From a virus: 64,000 bases of DNA. Positions within the stretch are counted from its first letter, which is position 1. Each line of letters starts with the position of its first letter. The stretch is taken from the IMG/VR virus record IMGVR_UViG_3300027706_000269, positions 1 to 64,000 of that record. The stretch is one strand, 5' to 3'. Position numbers and translations under genes: made by a program. The notes under the pieces are model-generated. The model did not search any database. It had not been told where the DNA came from and saw nothing but the letters and a program-made list of their open reading frames with translations. This document shows, in pieces, positions 57,338 through 64,000 of this stretch.

Positions 57338-57964
57338 ATGACCCATTGGTCCGATTTCAACGACGCCGAACAGCAGCAGCACTTCGACCTGATCCCCAAG
57401 GGCACGCTCGCCCGCGTGCGCATGACCCTCAAGCCCGGGGGCTACGACGACCCGGCCCAGGGTTGGACCGGCGGCTACGCCACGCAGAGCTTTGAAACTG
57501 GCTCGGTGTATCTGGCGGCCGAGTTCGTGGTGCTGGAGGGCGAGTACGCCCGGCGCAAGCTGTGGTCGAACATCGGCTTGCACAGCGCGAAGGGCCCGGC
57601 CTGGGGCCAGATGGGGCGCAGCTTCGTGCGCGCCGTGCTCAATTCCGCCCGCAACGTCCATCCGCAGGACATGAGCCCGCAGGCCGCCGCCGCGCGGCGC
57701 ATCCAGGGCTTCCACGAGCTCGACGGCATCGAGTTTGCGGCCCGCATCGACGTCGAGAAGGACGGCCGCGGCGAGTTGAAGAACGTCATCCGAAACGCCG
57801 TCGAGCCCGACCACCCGGACTACGCCCGCCTGATGGGGCTGCCGCCGAAGAACCCCGGCAGTGGTTCCACCGGCGCGCCCGCCGCAGCAACCCCGCCGCG
57901 CACGACGCCGCCCGTCAACCCGCAACGCCCCGCCATGCCGGGCAAGCCCGCCTGGGCGCAGTGA
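57338..57964 (+). CDS. Predicted ssDNA-binding protein, element 2 (208 aa)
   Basis: Counterpart of 9,429-10,034. The beta-rich core is conserved up to about residue 165; the Gly/Pro/Thr-rich linker after it is rewritten and longer, while the terminal PGKPAWAQ is identical. A conserved tip after a drifting linker is what is expected if the C-terminus docks partner proteins, as in SSB. Confidence 0.7.
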   Translation: MTHWSDFNDAEQQQHFDLIPKGTLARVRMTLKPGGYDDPAQGWTGGYATQSFETGSVYLAAEFVVLEGEYARRKLWSNIGLHSAKGPAWGQMGRSFVRAVLNSARNVHPQDMSPQAAAARRIQGFHELDGIEFAARIDVEKDGRGELKNVIRNAVEPDHPDYARLMGLPPKNPGSGSTGAPAAATPPRTTPPVNPQRPAMPGKPAWAQ

Positions 57965-57975
57965 GAGGAGGGTCA

Positions 57976-58491
57976 GTGAAGTGTTGGGTCTGCAAACGAC
58001 AGGCGCGCGGCTACGGCCACTCGGACCTTCGGCATCCGGTGGGCGACGCCCGGCGCTATCCGATCGACTGGGTGTTCTGCTCGCGGCGTTGCCAGGAGGC
58101 GTTTCATGCGCTCTACGGTCAGTGGCTGCGGGTGCGGGACGGACGCCCACCCCTCGGGGAGGTCGCGATGATCGACCCGTCTGACGTCGAAATGGCCGCG
58201 ATGAGGAAGTGCCTCAAGGCCTTCGGCGCGGCGGCAGAACGCATCGGCTTCGACAAGCCCCTCGGCGCGTACTCCGAGGACGAGGCGCTCCAGGTGATCG
58301 ACGCCATCGTCACCTGCTACACGGACGCGATGGTCGAGCACCACGAAGCGACCAAGTACCCGCCGGTGCGGGGCTTGAAAGACCCGGTGTCCGACCCCTT
58401 CGCCGACCTCGAGGACGATCTGCCGTGGGAGGAGCCGAAGGCTCAAGCGCAGACGGCACGCACGGCAGCACCCAAGGAGGCGCGGCGATGA
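57976..58491 (+). CDS. DUF6511-like zinc-ribbon protein, element 2 (171 aa)
   Basis: Counterpart of 10,044-10,553. The start must be GTG (57,976), because the conserved CWVCKRQARG begins two codons later. Cysteine pairs CWVC and FCSRRC are kept, and the acidic EDDLPWEE tail is conserved. Overlaps the nuclease start by 4 bp. Confidence 0.75.
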   Translation: MKCWVCKRQARGYGHSDLRHPVGDARRYPIDWVFCSRRCQEAFHALYGQWLRVRDGRPPLGEVAMIDPSDVEMAAMRKCLKAFGAAAERIGFDKPLGAYSEDEALQVIDAIVTCYTDAMVEHHEATKYPPVRGLKDPVSDPFADLEDDLPWEEPKAQAQTARTAAPKEARR

Positions 58492-59234
58492 TGGACTTCA
58501 ACGCCTCCAAGAGCCTGTCGGGTCAGGTCACGGCGCTGATCGATGCCGGGATGCAGCAGTCTCGCGCGGCGCAGCCTCGCCGCACGTACCTGGGCGCCTC
58601 GCGCCTCGGGGCCGCGTGCGAGCGCGCGCTGCAATACGAGGTCGCCGACGCCCCGGTCGATCCGGGTCGCGAGACCGACGGTCGCATGCTGCGCGTCTTC
58701 GAGCGCGGCCACCTTATGGAGGACTGCATGGTCGGATGGCTGCGCGCGGCGGGCTTCGATCTGCGCACGCGCGACGACGCGGGCGAGCAATTCGGCTTCT
58801 CGGCGCTGGACGGGCGCCTGCAGGGCCACGTCGATGGCGTGCTCGTCGCCGGGCCCGACCTCGGCTTTGGGGCCGGCTATCCCGCGCTGTGGGAGAACAA
58901 GTGCCTGGGCGCCAAATCGTGGCGCGAGTTGGAGAGACATCGCCTCGCGGTCGCCAAGCCCGTCTATGCCGCCCAGGTCGCGCTCTACCAGGCCTATCTC
59001 GAACTGCACGCGCACCCGGCCCTGTTCACGGCGGTAAACGCCGACACCATGGAGATCCACGCCGAGCTGGTGCCGTTCGATGCGGCGTTGGCGCAGCGCA
59101 TGTCCGACCGGGCGGTGAAGGTCATCACGGCCACCGAGGCGGGCGAACTGCTGCCGCGCTCGTTCTCCGATCCCACCCATGTCGAGTGCCGGATGTGCCC
59201 GTGGCAGGACCGGTGCTGGAGGGCTGCGGCATGA
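58488..59234 (+). CDS. RecB/Cas4-like Fe-S exonuclease, element 2 (248 aa)
   Basis: Counterpart of 10,550-11,296, identical length. Active-site GHVDG, WENK and QVALY and the CRMCPWQDRC cluster are unchanged. Differences cluster in the surface segment about residues 50-62 and 94-100. Starts on the first of two ATGs, as in element 1. Confidence 0.88.
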   Translation: MMDFNASKSLSGQVTALIDAGMQQSRAAQPRRTYLGASRLGAACERALQYEVADAPVDPGRETDGRMLRVFERGHLMEDCMVGWLRAAGFDLRTRDDAGEQFGFSALDGRLQGHVDGVLVAGPDLGFGAGYPALWENKCLGAKSWRELERHRLAVAKPVYAAQVALYQAYLELHAHPALFTAVNADTMEIHAELVPFDAALAQRMSDRAVKVITATEAGELLPRSFSDPTHVECRMCPWQDRCWRAAA

Positions 59235-59485
59235 GGACCCGATCCGTATCGACGACGGGCGCGATTGGCGAGCCCATGATCGACGCCAAGCAAGCCGCGG
59301 CCAGCCTGCGCCTGCCGTACTACTGGTTCGCCGATCCAATGATGCGCGCCAAGCACCGCATCCCGCACTACCTTCTGGGTGGGCTGGTGCGCTACCGGCT
59401 GTCGGAACTGCAGGTTTGGGCCTCGCACCACGCGAGAGCCATGGCCCGCAGCGCGTCGGATGGCAGCGAGGAGGGCGGTGCATGA
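59231..59485 (+). CDS. Small HTH protein, element 2 (84 aa)
   Basis: Counterpart of 11,293-11,544. The core IDAKQAAASLRLPYYWFADP and RIPHYLLGGLVRYRLSEL is conserved; the first 14 and last 20 residues are not. Four-base overlaps on both sides keep it coupled to nuclease and primase. Confidence 0.75.
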   Translation: MRTRSVSTTGAIGEPMIDAKQAAASLRLPYYWFADPMMRAKHRIPHYLLGGLVRYRLSELQVWASHHARAMARSASDGSEEGGA

Positions 59486-61752
59486 TCGATTTCAACGCTC
59501 TCCCGGACCCGCCCGCCGACGCCGACCCCACCGCGCGCCGCGAGGAGATTCGCGCCGCCCTGCTCGCGAGGCTGGAGTCGGTGCTGTTCACCCTGTTCCC
59601 CGCTGGAAAGAAGCGCCGCGGCAAGTTCTTCATCGGCGACGTGCTCGGCAGCCCGGGCGACAGCCTGGAGGTCGTGCTCGACGGCGACAAGGCGGGACTC
59701 TGGACCGACCGTGCCGAAGGCTCCGGCGGCGATGTGTTCCACCTGATCGGCGCCCACTTCGGCGTGGACGTGCACGGCGACTTCGCCCGCGTCCTCGACC
59801 TGGCCGAGGACCTCGTCGGCCGAGCGCCCACGGCGCCGCCGCGCAAGGCGGCCAAGAAGGCCCCGATCGACGACCTCGGCCCGGCCACCGCCAAGTGGGA
59901 CTACCTCGACGCACAAGGGCGCCTCATCGCCGTGGTCTACCGCTACGACCCGCCCGGGCGCAAGAAGGAATTCCGGCCCTGGGACGCCAAACGGCGCAAG
60001 ATGGCCCCGCCCGAGCCGCGGCCGCTGTACAACCAGCCGGGGATCCAGGACGCCGCCCAGGTCGTGCTGGTCGAGGGCGAGAAATGCGCCCAGGCCTTGA
60101 TCGAGCTCGGGATCGTGGCCACCACCGCGATGCACGGGGCGAATGCGCCCGTGGACAAGACCGATTGGTCGCCGCTGGCGGGCAAGGCCGTCCTCCTCTG
60201 GCCCGATCGCGACAAACCCGGCTGGGACTATGCGATGGCCGCGGCGCAGGCCGCACTCGCCGCCGGCGCCGCCTCCTGCGACGTGCTGCTGCCGCCCGAC
60301 GACAAGCCCGAGGGGTGGGACGCGGCCGACGCCGTCGCCCAAGGCTTCGACGTCGCCGCCTTCATCGCCTCGGGCCCGCGGATGAGCATCAAGCCAGCAC
60401 TTGGGCAGCCCACGCAGGAGCCTTCCGTCTGGGCCACCGACGACGCGCTGGCGCTGAGCTTCACCAGCCGCTACAGCGAAGACTGGCGCTACTGCGCCGC
60501 CTGGGGCAAGTGGCTGGTGTGGGACGGCCGGCGCTGGCAGGCGGACGAGACGCTGTTGGTGCACCACCTCATCCGGGCGATCTGCCGCGAGGCCGCCCTC
60601 AAGGCCGACTCCCACCGGCTGGCGGCCAAGCTCGCCGCGAGCAGCACGGTCGGCGGCGTGGAGCGGCTGGCGCGCACCGACCGGCGGCACGCCTCCACCT
60701 CGCAGGAGTGGGACGCGGATCTGTTCGCGCTCAACACGCCGGGCGGCGTGGTCGACCTGCGCACCGGGCGGCTGCGTCCCCACGACCGCGCCGACCGCAT
60801 GACCAAGCTCGCCACCGCCACGCCCCGCGGCGACTGCCCCCGCTGGCGGGCGTTCCTGGCCGACGTCACCGGGGGCGATACCGACCTGCAGGCCTACCTG
60901 CAGCGCATGGTGGGCTATTGCCTCACCGGCTCGACGGCGGCGCATGCGCTGTTCTTCCTCTACGGCACCGGCGCCAACGGCAAGTCGGTGTTCGTGAACA
61001 CCTTGGCCACGATCCTCGGCGACTACGCCACCAGCGCGCCGATGGACACCTTCATGGAGGCGCGCGGCGACCGGCATCCGACCGATCTCGCGGGCCTGCG
61101 CGGGGCGCGCTTCGTCTCCTCCATCGAGACCGAGCAGGGCCGGCGCTGGAACGAGTCCAAGGTCAAGGCGATCACCGGCGGCGACAAGGTCTCGGCGCGC
61201 TTCATGCGCCAGGACTTCTTCGAGTACACGCCCCAGTTCAAGCTGGTCATCGCCGGCAACCACAAGCCCGCGATCCGCAACGTGGACGAGGCGATGAAGC
61301 GCCGGCTGCACCTGATCCCCTTCACCGTGACCATCCCGCCCGAGCGGCGCGACGCCGGGCTCACCGACAAGCTCCTGGCCGAACGCGACGGGATCCTCGC
61401 CTGGGCGGTGCAGGGCTGTCTGGCCTGGCAGCGCGAGGGGCTCCGGCCCCCGGCCAGCGTGGTGTCGGCCACCGCCGAGTACTTCGACGAGGAGGACGCC
61501 GTCGGCGACTTCCTGGACGAAGAGGCGCAGCGCCACCCGCAGGCCCGCGTGGCCGTGGCCGACGTGTTCCAGCGCTGGCAGGACTGGGCCGGCCGGCGCG
61601 GCGAGTACGTGGGCACAAGCCGCTGGCTCGCGCAGCAACTGGCCAACCGCGGCTTCGAGCGCACGCGCATCCACGGCGGCGTCAAGGCCCTGGCGGGCCT
61701 GTCGCTCAAGCCCAAGGACTCCGGCGTACGGCTCCCGTACCGCGACGACTGA
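59482..61752 (+). CDS. TOPRIM primase / SF3 helicase, element 2 (756 aa)
   Basis: Counterpart of 11,541-13,823. TOPRIM VLVEGEKCAQAL and WPDRDKPG, and Walker A GTGANGKS, are unchanged. The C-terminal about 100 residues (after the helicase core) are wholly different: EEDAVGDFLDEEAQRHPQARVAV and YVGTSRWLAQQLANRGFERTRI versus LGRWLDERCVLDANS and EFAGSQKRFADLLLTRGVEKWR. The C-terminal domain of such helicases often binds the origin, and the inverted repeats downstream of the two genes also differ. Confidence 0.93.
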   Translation: MIDFNALPDPPADADPTARREEIRAALLARLESVLFTLFPAGKKRRGKFFIGDVLGSPGDSLEVVLDGDKAGLWTDRAEGSGGDVFHLIGAHFGVDVHGDFARVLDLAEDLVGRAPTAPPRKAAKKAPIDDLGPATAKWDYLDAQGRLIAVVYRYDPPGRKKEFRPWDAKRRKMAPPEPRPLYNQPGIQDAAQVVLVEGEKCAQALIELGIVATTAMHGANAPVDKTDWSPLAGKAVLLWPDRDKPGWDYAMAAAQAALAAGAASCDVLLPPDDKPEGWDAADAVAQGFDVAAFIASGPRMSIKPALGQPTQEPSVWATDDALALSFTSRYSEDWRYCAAWGKWLVWDGRRWQADETLLVHHLIRAICREAALKADSHRLAAKLAASSTVGGVERLARTDRRHASTSQEWDADLFALNTPGGVVDLRTGRLRPHDRADRMTKLATATPRGDCPRWRAFLADVTGGDTDLQAYLQRMVGYCLTGSTAAHALFFLYGTGANGKSVFVNTLATILGDYATSAPMDTFMEARGDRHPTDLAGLRGARFVSSIETEQGRRWNESKVKAITGGDKVSARFMRQDFFEYTPQFKLVIAGNHKPAIRNVDEAMKRRLHLIPFTVTIPPERRDAGLTDKLLAERDGILAWAVQGCLAWQREGLRPPASVVSATAEYFDEEDAVGDFLDEEAQRHPQARVAVADVFQRWQDWAGRRGEYVGTSRWLAQQLANRGFERTRIHGGVKALAGLSLKPKDSGVRLPYRDD

Positions 61753-61760
61753 CCACCCAC

Positions 61761-61859
61761 GGTGACCGAAGGTGACTGGCCCAGGGATTGAATCGCTTTA
61801 CGCGCGTACGCGCGCGCGGGCGGAAGGGATATTCCCCACGGCGGTCACCTTCGGTCACC
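61761..61859. promoter_or_regulatory. Nested inverted repeats between helicase and resolvase genes, element 2 (candidate origin)
   Basis: Perfect 16-bp arms GGTGACCGAAGGTGAC (61,761-61,776) and GTCACCTTCGGTCACC (61,844-61,859) flank a 14-bp perfect palindrome CGCGCGTACGCGCG (61,801-61,814) that is almost concentric with them. Each arm itself contains a direct repeat of GGTGAC. Same position and layout as 13,842-13,943 in element 1, but different bases. Confidence 0.55.
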
Positions 61860-61890
61860 GGCATGAGAACACGAACGAAGGACTGCAACG

Positions 61891-62367
61891 ATGACAGCAA
61901 CGATCCTGGCCCTCGACCTGGGCACCACCAGCGGTTGGGCGCTGCGCGACCGCACCGGCCGCATCACCAGCGGCAGCCAATCCTTCAAGCCACAGCGATT
62001 CGAAGGCGGCGGCATGCGCTACCTGCGCTTTGGCCGTTGGATTTCTGAAATTCAGACATCGGTTTCTGAACTTCAGTTTTTGTACTTCGAGGAAGTGCGC
62101 CGCCACGCCTCCACCGATGCCGCGCACGCCTACGGCGGGTTCCTCGCCACGCTCACGGCCTGGTGCGAGCACCACGGCGTCCCCTACCAGGGCGTGCCGG
62201 TGGGCACGATCAAGAAGCACGTCACCGGTAAGGGCAATGCGAGCAAGGACGAGATGATGGCGGCCATGCGCGCGCGCGGCTACCTGCCCACCGACGACAA
62301 CGAAGCCGACGCCCTGGCGCTGTTGCACTGGGCCATCCAGCAGCACGACGCGGCGCAGGAGGCGTGA
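61891..62367 (+). CDS. RuvC-like resolvase, element 2 (158 aa)
   Basis: Counterpart of 13,963-14,439. Catalytic LALDLGTTSGWAL, LYFEEVRRH and DDNEADALALL are retained. The stretch between them (SEIQTSVSELQF) is encoded by an AT-rich patch (62,041-62,082) that replaces GC-rich codons of element 1 and contains two tandem palindromes. Protein length is unchanged. Confidence 0.88.
   Translation: MTATILALDLGTTSGWALRDRTGRITSGSQSFKPQRFEGGGMRYLRFGRWISEIQTSVSELQFLYFEEVRRHASTDAAHAYGGFLATLTAWCEHHGVPYQGVPVGTIKKHVTGKGNASKDEMMAAMRARGYLPTDDNEADALALLHWAIQQHDAAQEA
62044..62076. repeat. Tandem palindromes inside the resolvase gene
   Basis: TCTGAA-A-TTCAGA (62,044-62,056) and TCTGAA-C-TTCAG (62,065-62,076), offset by 21 bp (two helical turns). 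They fall in a short AT-rich patch absent from the element 1 copy of the gene. Confidence 0.6.
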
Positions 62368-62368
62368 G

Positions 62369-62578
62369 ATGGACATCCCGACTCCTCGCTACCGCTGCCC
62401 GCTGGGGCGCCTGCAGCCCGAGCCGATGGACGTGGAGGCCGTCAAACGCCGCGGCTGGCGCGAGCAACGCCTGCTCGTCGTCTGCCTCGACGACGACCGG
62501 CTCGACGGGATGGAACGCGAGCTGATCCGCCGAATCGGCGAGCGGCTCTACGGTGCACGGGAGGCGCGCCATGGCTGA
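62369..62578 (+). CDS. Small conserved phage protein, element 2 (69 aa)
   Basis: Counterpart of 14,441-14,650, same length. RYRCPLGRLQPE, RGWREQ and RELIRRIGERLYG are kept. It overlaps the next gene by 8 bp, as in element 1. Function unknown. Confidence 0.7.
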   Translation: MDIPTPRYRCPLGRLQPEPMDVEAVKRRGWREQRLLVVCLDDDRLDGMERELIRRIGERLYGAREARHG

Positions 62579-62990
62579 GTGGACCGTCGAGCGGGTGGCC
62601 GAACGCTTCCGGGAGGCGGCCATCACCGCCCACCGATTGCCGCCCGTGCGCGTGCAGGGCTACTTCAACACCTGGCCCGCGATCCGGCGCATGCCCTGGG
62701 AGACGCTGGGGGCCGAGCCGACGATCCGGCGCTTCCCGCCCAGCCCCGAGGCCATCGAGCGCATGCTCGAGACCATGCGCTGGGTCTTGTGGCTGGAGGA
62801 AGAGGAACGCCACCTGGTATGGATGCGCGCCGAGCGCCACCGCTGGCGCGAGATCTGCGCCCGCTTCGGCTGCGACCGGACCACCGCCTGGCGGCGGTGG
62901 CAGCGGGCGCTCTCGATCGTGGCCGACCGTCTGAACGGAGAGCAAGGAACTTCTCGACACATGGTGCCACTAAGTGGCATACTTCGCTAA
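62571..62990 (+). CDS. DUF6362-like phage protein, element 2 (139 aa)
   Basis: Counterpart of 14,643-15,059, here with an ATG. RLPPVRVQGYFNTWP and the HTH (RWREICARFGCDRTTAWRRW) are conserved. The last about 15 residues are new sequence reading into the toxin operator, as if the insertion of the toxin-antitoxin pair replaced the original 3' end. Its stop overlaps the toxin start by 1 bp (TAATG). Confidence 0.72.
   Translation: MAEWTVERVAERFREAAITAHRLPPVRVQGYFNTWPAIRRMPWETLGAEPTIRRFPPSPEAIERMLETMRWVLWLEEEERHLVWMRAERHRWREICARFGCDRTTAWRRWQRALSIVADRLNGEQGTSRHMVPLSGILR
62965..62979. promoter_or_regulatory. Palindromic operator of the toxin-antitoxin pair
   Basis: Perfect 7-bp inverted repeat TGCCACT-A-AGTGGCA ending 10 bases before the toxin start, inside the end of the preceding gene. 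A CATACT at 62,978-62,983 could be the -10 of a promoter it covers. Typical of type II antitoxin autoregulation. Confidence 0.65.
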
Positions 62991-63373
62991 TGAGAAGAGT
63001 CTTCAAGACGCGCCACTTCGCTCGTTGGATGCGCAAGACCGAACTGACAGACGCCGGGTTGTGTCAAGCGGTCGAGGAGATGGCCGCGGGCCTCATCGAT
63101 GCCGACCTGGGCGGTGGCGTGGTGAAAAAGCGCGTGGGCTTGGCTGGCCGCGGCAAGCGTGGTGGCGCGCGCACCTTGATCGCCACCAACAAGGGCGATC
63201 GCTGGTTCTTCGTCTACGGCTTCGAGAAAAACGAGCGGGCCAACATCGATGACGAGGAACTGGAAGCGCTGCAGGATCTGGCCGCCGATCTGCTGGCCCG
63301 TCCCGCGCGCCAGTTGGATGAATCCGTTGCCGACGGAACATTGCAGGAGATTTGCCATGACAAACGAGCCTAA
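62990..63373 (+). CDS. RelE/HigB-like toxin (127 aa)
   Basis: Type II toxin of the RelE/ParE superfamily (COG4737-like). FKTRHFARWMRKTELTDAGLCQAVEEM forms the N-terminal helices, followed by VVKKRVGLAGRGKRGGARTLIATNKGDRWFFVYGFEKNER, the conserved basic strand region. Toxin precedes antitoxin, the HigBA order, with a 17-bp overlap. Probably an mRNA interferase on the ribosome; stabilises the prophage or acts in defence. Absent from the same place in element 1. Confidence 0.88.
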   Translation: MRRVFKTRHFARWMRKTELTDAGLCQAVEEMAAGLIDADLGGGVVKKRVGLAGRGKRGGARTLIATNKGDRWFFVYGFEKNERANIDDEELEALQDLAADLLARPARQLDESVADGTLQEICHDKRA

Positions 63374-63680
63374 GTCCAAGAGCCGCCTGCTCGAAGCCGT
63401 TCACGAAACGGCGCGCGACCTGCATCGCCTGGGCTTCATCGACAAGCGCAAGATGCGCAAGTACGACGCGCTGTGCCTGGAGCCGGTGCATGAATACGAC
63501 GCTGAGAAAGTGCGCGCCTTGCGCGAACGCCTGCACTTGAGTCAGGCCGTGCTGGCATCGGTCCTCAACACCAGCGTCTCGACCGTGCGCAAGTGGGAAG
63601 TGGGCGACAAGAAGCCCAGTGGTCCCTCGCAGAAGCTGCTCGACCTCATCGAACGCAAGGGGCTGGAGGCGGTGCTCTGA
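63357..63680 (+). CDS. XRE-family antitoxin, HigA/COG2944-like (107 aa)
   Basis: Antitoxin partner of the RelE-like toxin. The N-terminal half (LLEAVHETARDLHRLGFIDKRKMRKYDAL) should wrap the toxin. The C-terminal XRE HTH (VRALRERLHLSQAVLASVLNTSVSTVRKWEVGDKKPSG) would bind the palindrome at 62,965-62,979. The start lies within the toxin gene, which couples translation. Confidence 0.88.
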   Translation: MTNEPKSKSRLLEAVHETARDLHRLGFIDKRKMRKYDALCLEPVHEYDAEKVRALRERLHLSQAVLASVLNTSVSTVRKWEVGDKKPSGPSQKLLDLIERKGLEAVL

Positions 63681-63819
63681 TGGGGTAGCTCTTCCAAACC
63701 CATGCGCAACGTTGATGAACGCAGGGCGCGCTGACAGACAGTTTCGGACTGGATGCAAATCCGGGGTCGTTCAGGGGTGCAACAAAGCAGGCCGATCAGG
63801 GGTAGTATCTCGGCTAACT
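63681..63819. other. Gap between antitoxin gene and cos
   Basis: About 140 bp with no ORF of note and no clear terminator. Matches the equivalent stretch of element 1 (about 15,090-15,157) only loosely (caacaaa...tagta). Confidence 0.5.
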
Positions 63820-63959
63820 TCTGGACAGCGGTGACGGTCGAGGAAGCCGCCCGGCCATTCACGGGTCCTTCCTGGCGACCCAGCCATGCGGGGGGCGCGA
63901 GCGCGGCGCTTCGATAGCGTCAGGGTGCAAACCGAGGTTTGCAGGGTTTGCGGTTTGCA
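63820..63959. other. cos: cos packaging site, element 2
   Basis: cosQ-like GGGTCCT at 63,863-63,869; the cosN-like GC block within 63,883-63,907 has 25 bases identical to element 1. TGCAAACC/GGTTTGCA inverted repeat at 63,926-63,943, followed by GGTTTGC (63,945) and GGTTTGCA (63,952-63,959). Conserved spacing; flanking sequence has diverged, so the conserved bases are probably functional. Confidence 0.78.
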
Positions 63960-64000
63960 GCCCTCCAGCCCGAGACCTTCTCCCCGACACCCCCAGCCCG

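Larger units (their letters stand above)
48469..64000. mobile_element. Second related prophage, element 2 (left part, truncated by window)
   Basis: Starts with a second copy of the five-gene recombinase module and repeats the early region in the same order as element 1, at high protein similarity. It ends in a second cos-like site at the window edge. The late genes would lie beyond base 64,000. It differs from element 1 in its cargo genes, in the N-terminal half of the antirepressor, and in carrying a toxin-antitoxin pair before cos. Confidence 0.85.

Noticed and set aside
59379-61775. Long second plus-strand frame over the primase-helicase gene
   Set aside because: Arg/Gly/His-rich shadow of the real frame, which carries TOPRIM and Walker motifs.

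Overview
The window is high-GC proteobacterial DNA (probably beta- or gammaproteobacterial, judging by base composition and gene content; no rRNA, tRNA or host housekeeping gene is present to place it). It is almost entirely phage: one essentially complete lambda-type siphoprophage (about 1-47,800), followed in tandem by the left half of a second, related prophage (48,469-64,000, cut by the window edge). Gene starts were chosen from Shine-Dalgarno sites, overlaps and comparison of the two copies.

Element 1, left to right. A leftward integration module (1-2,873) has a large serine recombinase coupled to two paralogous HTH proteins, a DUF2924 protein and a 63-aa protein. A rightward cargo operon (3,013-6,928) encodes an XRE-ImmA-type regulator/protease, a PIN-domain protein and an unrecognised 737-aa protein. 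The early region (7,088-15,059) encodes HTH factors, a BRO antirepressor, a Sak4-like ATPase with its SSB-like partner, a RecB/Cas4-like Fe-S nuclease, a TOPRIM primase-SF3 helicase and a RuvC-like resolvase. A lambda-like cos site lies at about 15,158-15,300. Two ParB-domain DNA methyltransferases follow, then an inverted block of four small genes (18,106-19,764). The lambda-order morphogenesis genes come next: Nu1, GpA terminase, gpW, portal, S49 protease with embedded scaffold, D, major capsid E, completion proteins, tail tube, G/GT chaperones with a -1 frameshift, tape measure and a non-lambda tail tip. Holin and lysozyme genes end at 44,128. A lower-GC restriction-modification cassette (44,489-47,756) forms the right end.

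Element 2 repeats the integration and early modules gene for gene. Its cargo slot (51,428-54,747) holds a different HTH gene and a different PIN gene, but a homologous 751-aa third gene, in the opposite orientation. A RelE-like toxin-antitoxin pair (62,990-63,680) sits just before its own cos site (63,820-63,959); the late genes would follow outside the window. The two cos sites are about 48.66 kb apart, one lambda-sized genome.

The most interesting candidate for an undescribed system is the regulator / PIN nuclease / ~740-aa protein operon that occupies the same slot in both prophages. Also notable are a 31-bp element of fixed architecture in the leaders of five leftward genes, nested inverted repeats between primase-helicase and resolvase genes (candidate origins), and the R/S/M cassette, whose methylase carries a nuclease-like N-terminus without a visible ExK motif.
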